Below are positions 56,655 to 64,000 of a stretch of DNA of 64,000 bases, one piece after another. A program made the translations under genes and the position numbers. The notes beneath the pieces are model-generated. The model was not told the DNA's origin. It worked only from the letters and a program-made list of their open reading frames with translations, and made no database searches. The stretch is from Manis javanica (Eukaryota; Chordata; Mammalia; Pholidota; Manidae). The stretch spans positions 34,562,501 through 34,626,500 of the forward strand of contig NC_133157.1 in NCBI RefSeq assembly GCF_040802235.1, read 5' to 3'. Position 1 is the first letter of the stretch; each line of letters opens with the position of its first letter.

Positions 56655-56969
56655 TGACTAGGCTTGATACATACATAGGAATTACTAGAAGGTATGCATG
56701 TGTCAGTACTGGCATATATTTTTATGAAGAAGTGAATGAAGGAGGTTAATGACCAGTTGTAGCTTAAAATCTATAAATAGCACACAGTGATTACCAAATT
56801 GTTTTAGGGCTCTAACTTACATGTTTATTGTCTTTGTAATATCAGAAACTAAGAGTTTCATAGTTAATTATGGTCTTTGATGGCTGTGTTTAAGAGAGAA
56901 TGTTATTGAATATGTTCTAGGTATATGAATGCTAGTCTTTCATTTTCTGGACCCAGTAGAATCTCTTTA

Positions 56970-57150
56970 ATCAGTACTTTTTCATTTCTAATTGAAATAT
57001 AGTTGTAAAATGTTATATTATTTCAGGTGTACAACATAGTGATCTGAAAGTTACATACATTACTAAATACCACAATAAGTATAGTTGCCATATGTCACCA
57101 TACAAAGATATTACAATATTACTGCCTAGTCAGTACCTCAGAGCATGGCA
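56970..57150 (-). repeat. Old LINE-1 3' UTR fragment, minus strand
   Basis: TTCTAATTGAAATATAGTTG, TTTCAGGTGTACAACATAGTG and CACAATAAGTATAGTTGCC are antisense landmarks of an old LINE-1 3' end. Confidence 0.6.
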
Positions 57151-57479
57151 ATTCTAAGTAAGATGCCCCCTTAATAACTACATGTAAGTAGGATCATTAT
57201 TAATAAATTTGCTGACTGAGCTAAATCTTATTACCAACATCAGTTCAAGTTCTAATACTACACATGCAAATATATTGCTGTAGCTGATGGAAAAATGAAT
57301 ATAGTTTATGTAAAAAGAACTGGACTAGAATAAAGATGAGTTCCAGTTCTGTTCTTTCTCCATCCTCCATAATTGCTACCCTATTTTCTATTATATTCAA
57401 ATATTCTTCCCCTTTTATTACCAACATATTACTTTGCTCCCCACTTTGCAGAGAAAATAGAAGTCATCAGGTAGAAATT

Positions 57480-58420
57480 CTTTCAATTTCATCAATTCAT
57501 TCATTAAGAAAATATTTAATAAGCACTTACTATGTCCTAGGCACTGGCATTTGGCAGTAAACTAGACTAACAAGAGCTAAGATTTTGTGTAAGTTCTATT
57601 CTAGTGAGAGGGGAGATAGATGATAGAAAAGAAAAATACCAGGATTTCTGTGTACTGTGCTATAAGACGAAGTAACATGATGGACTACAGTAGATTGGAT
57701 AAGGAAGGTCTCTGTGAGGAGATCATGGATTCTTGTTATTCAAATCTTTAAGCTGAGATTTGAATAACAAGAATCTATGAGTATCAGGGAGAAGAGGGAA
57801 CAGCCAGTATGAAGACCCTAAGATAGGAGTAAGCTTGATGTATTTGAGAAACAGAAGGGCCAATGCAGATGTCAAATAGTGGGCGAGAGGAAGTGACGCA
57901 CAGTGGTGCTAGTGAAGGAAGCTGACCTTTGTAAGGCAAGGTGAATAGTCTAGAATTTTTTGTAACGATGAGAAAGCTGTTTGTGGGAGAGGATGACACC
58001 ATATGACTTGACGTTTTGGAAAGATCACTCCAACTGCCATGTGGAGGGAAAGTAGTGGAACAGGAGGGGAAGCAGGGAGACCAGTGAAGAGGTTATTTCA
58101 GTGCATGTGAGAGGTTACTGTGGCAGGCTGCGTGGTAGTATCAGAGATGGAGGAAAGTTTGATTTGGGGTTTGTTGCGGTACTTGCTGATGCTTGGATGT
58201 GAGTGATGAAAGGAAGAAGGCAGTCAACAATAGTTATTAGGTTTTGGATTGAGCAGTAGGGGTACTCTTTCTTGACCTGGGGACACTGAGGAGGAATAGA
58301 TTTGGGAGGAGTGGAATTAAGAGTTCTGTCATGGACATATTGAGATGCCTATTAGATATTAATGTGGAGATGGCAGGTAAGAAGCTAGATAGTTCCAGAG
58401 AGAGTTTGACTTGGAGATAA
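57480..58420. repeat. Ancient L2-type LINE sequence in GNE intron
   Basis: Blocks such as AAATATTTAATAAGCACTTACTATG, GTCTCTGTGAGGAG, GAAAGATCACTCCAACTGCC and AGCAGGGAGACCAGTGAAGAGG match the series of an ancient mammal-wide LINE (L2-like by memory). Related pieces continue at about 58860-59100. It contains the perfect hairpin at 57728-57775. Confidence 0.5.
57728..57775. repeat. Perfect 20-base inverted repeat, 8-base loop
   Basis: GATTCTTGTTATTCAAATCT (57728-57747) and its exact complement AGATTTGAATAACAAGAATC (57756-57775) flank TTAAGCTG. With one mismatch the arms extend to 25 bases (57723-57780). Confidence 0.97.
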
Positions 58421-60017
<1,597 letters not shown>

Positions 60018-60306
60018 TGAGTACACATCCTTCTAAAAAAGGGATTTAAAGGGGGTGCTGCCTTTAGGACCATTTTCAAGCTGTGACCATTGTTTAGTCA
60101 TCCTAGCAGAGCTCTCATTCTGTGTCCCTTGGGGTCTCTAGCTGCTGGTGAGACAGGGCTTGCTAAGATAACCCTTATTCCAATGGAGAATGACGTTTTT
60201 GTTTCAGTTAATTAGTATATAGCACTTCCACTAGGAAATAACTTCCTTAGCTTACTAAATATTAGAAAGTACTAAAGCTGATTCTCTTTAAAAATAGTTT
60301 AGGTCA

Positions 60307-60983
60307 CGGAAGATGACTGGTTAGCCAGACGGGTAAGATTCCTCAAGGGAGGAACAACCTAAGACAGGCACAGTTGCAGGGGGGGCCATCAGGTGAGAAA
60401 TTGGGGATCAACAGTGGTGAGGTTTAGAACCTCACCCCCCCTGTTTTGAGAGAAATCTTCCGCATCCGTGGATGTTTTAATGCCCCTGTCTAGCTTGGAT
60501 TAACACATAGTCTACAGGCACACACCTGATCATCTACATTTGCTCTCTTATAACACTAAACTATGTTTTCTACCTTTATCTTGCATCCACCTACCACTTC
60601 AGTATTTTATTAAAAATAAAAAAAATAATAATAATAAAGGGAGAAATGTGGGATCCACATATAAATCAAGTATAAAAATCAAACAAATATTCATATTTGA
60701 CCTGATTGTTTATAGTTCATAATGTGTGATCAAAACCGAAAGTTTCTGTGATGACTGTCCTTGTACTGTTCACAATGTAAGAATTTATTCACTATGTAAG
60801 AATTTGTTCACCATGTAAGAACTTGTTTGTTATGCTTCAGACGATTGGAGACTGATGAGAATTAGGCTTGGGGTGGATTAATGATTGTGCATTGAGCATT
60901 GAGTCCCCTATACAGAATTTTATTGTTGTTAACAACCATTTGATCAATAAATATGAGAGATGCCCTCTCAAAAAAAAAAAAAA
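60307..60983 (+). mobile_element. Truncated insertion of the retroviral tail (copy 3) in a GNE intron
   Basis: About 660 bases plus poly(A), same direction as GNE, flanked by AAAATAGTTTAGGTCA (60291-60306 and about 60980-60995). It matches the ends of the tails at 4209 and 19359 in inverse orientation: polypurine tract AAAGGGAGAAA (60636-60646), U3 start TGTGGGATCC (60647), AATAAA and the terminus GCCCTCTC (60969). It brings a strong poly(A) signal in the sense direction of GNE. Confidence 0.9.
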
Positions 60984-60999
60984 TAGTTTAGGTCAGCAT

Positions 61000-63578
<2,579 letters not shown>

Positions 63579-63708
63579 GGTGAAATAGTTAAGAAGTATA
63601 CTCAGTTCAATCCTAAAACCTATGAAGACAGGATTAATTTAATCCTACAGATGTGTGTAGAAGCTGCAGCAGAAGCTGTAAAACTGAATTGCAGAATTTT
63701 GGGAGTAG
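63579..63708 (+). CDS. GNE: GNE coding exon, kinase N-lobe (residues 428-471; last exon in window)
   Basis: The acceptor TTTCAG ends at 63578 and the donor GTGAGA starts at 63709; 130 bases. It reads [20 protein letters not shown] and on to CRILGVG, the early part of the kinase N-terminal lobe. Residue 444 is Asp where I remember Glu in human, a conservative change. The exon ends after one base of codon 471. The remaining kinase exons, about 250 codons, are outside the window. Confidence 0.97.
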
Positions 63709-64000
63709 GTGAGACTATGAATTACTTATCCAAGAAATGTTCATTTTAATGTACAGAATGCATGAGTTCTACATGCTTCCTTGAATATCAAGTCACTGCC
63801 TGCCCTGTGTGTAGATGGTTCCAGGTCCTGTCTGGGCCCCAGGCATGGGGACTTCCTGGGATACCAACATGCATTATGTGAAAAGCATTGATGGTACTGT
63901 AAATCTGTGAGGAACTATAGATTCAGCTCAGAATTGCTAGACATTTCATTGCAGTCCTTGGTAATGTTTGTCTTAGATCTTGGGTGAATTAATTTATGTT

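Overview
This is a stretch of nuclear genome from a placental mammal. Seven consecutive exons, plus one alternative first coding exon, encode the first two thirds of GNE, the bifunctional UDP-GlcNAc 2-epimerase / N-acetylmannosamine kinase that starts sialic acid synthesis. The gene is on the + strand and runs off the right edge in the middle of its kinase domain (through codon 471 of the usual 722). All observed introns are GT-AG. I see no Alu, rodent B1/B2, dog-type tRNA-Lys SINE, ruminant BovB or horse ERE elements. Long LINE-1 copies dominate the repeats. This points to a SINE-poor laurasiatherian such as a pangolin, but the species is only an inference.

Layout. 1-17.5 kb is upstream of the gene: ancient DNA-transposon and LTR relics (0.85-2.0 kb), an old LINE-1 split by a younger full-length LINE-1 (3.2-11.7 kb), an old MaLR-type LTR (13.3-13.7 kb) and another old LINE-1 (14.7-16.2 kb). 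A short exon at 17.58-17.77 kb carries the start codon of the long GNE isoform. A large first intron follows (17.8-44.5 kb), with a second full-length LINE-1 (19.4-28.1 kb), ancient repeats, a small internally deleted endogenous retrovirus (34.7-37.1 kb), a nest of three repeats (37.2-38.2 kb) and a CpG island at 39.3-40.0 kb that is probably the promoter of the standard isoform. From 44.5 kb to the end lie the shared coding exons, separated by introns carrying further repeats.

The coding exons form one protein. The epimerase domain occupies about residues 1-378 of the standard isoform, with the catalytic histidines and the feedback-inhibition arginines present. The kinase starts near residue 410 with an intact phosphate-binding motif. 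Two promoters about 22 kb apart appear to feed the same exon at 44.47 kb. The CpG-island transcript starts at an internal ATG. The upstream exon adds 31 residues in frame.

The most unusual feature is in the two younger LINE-1s (4.2-11.4 and 19.4-28.1 kb). Beyond the normal LINE-1 3' end both carry the same 1.8 kb extension. It contains a retroviral envelope transmembrane-like segment, a polypurine tract and a U3-R LTR piece ending at a retroviral poly(A) site. The A-rich blocks between its segments look like the record of successive 3' transductions. A third copy of this tail (60.3-61.0 kb) sits in a GNE intron, and a tiny fourth piece is inserted in frame inside the reverse transcriptase of the second LINE-1. 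This looks like an amplified LINE-1 lineage that has captured a retroviral 3' end.
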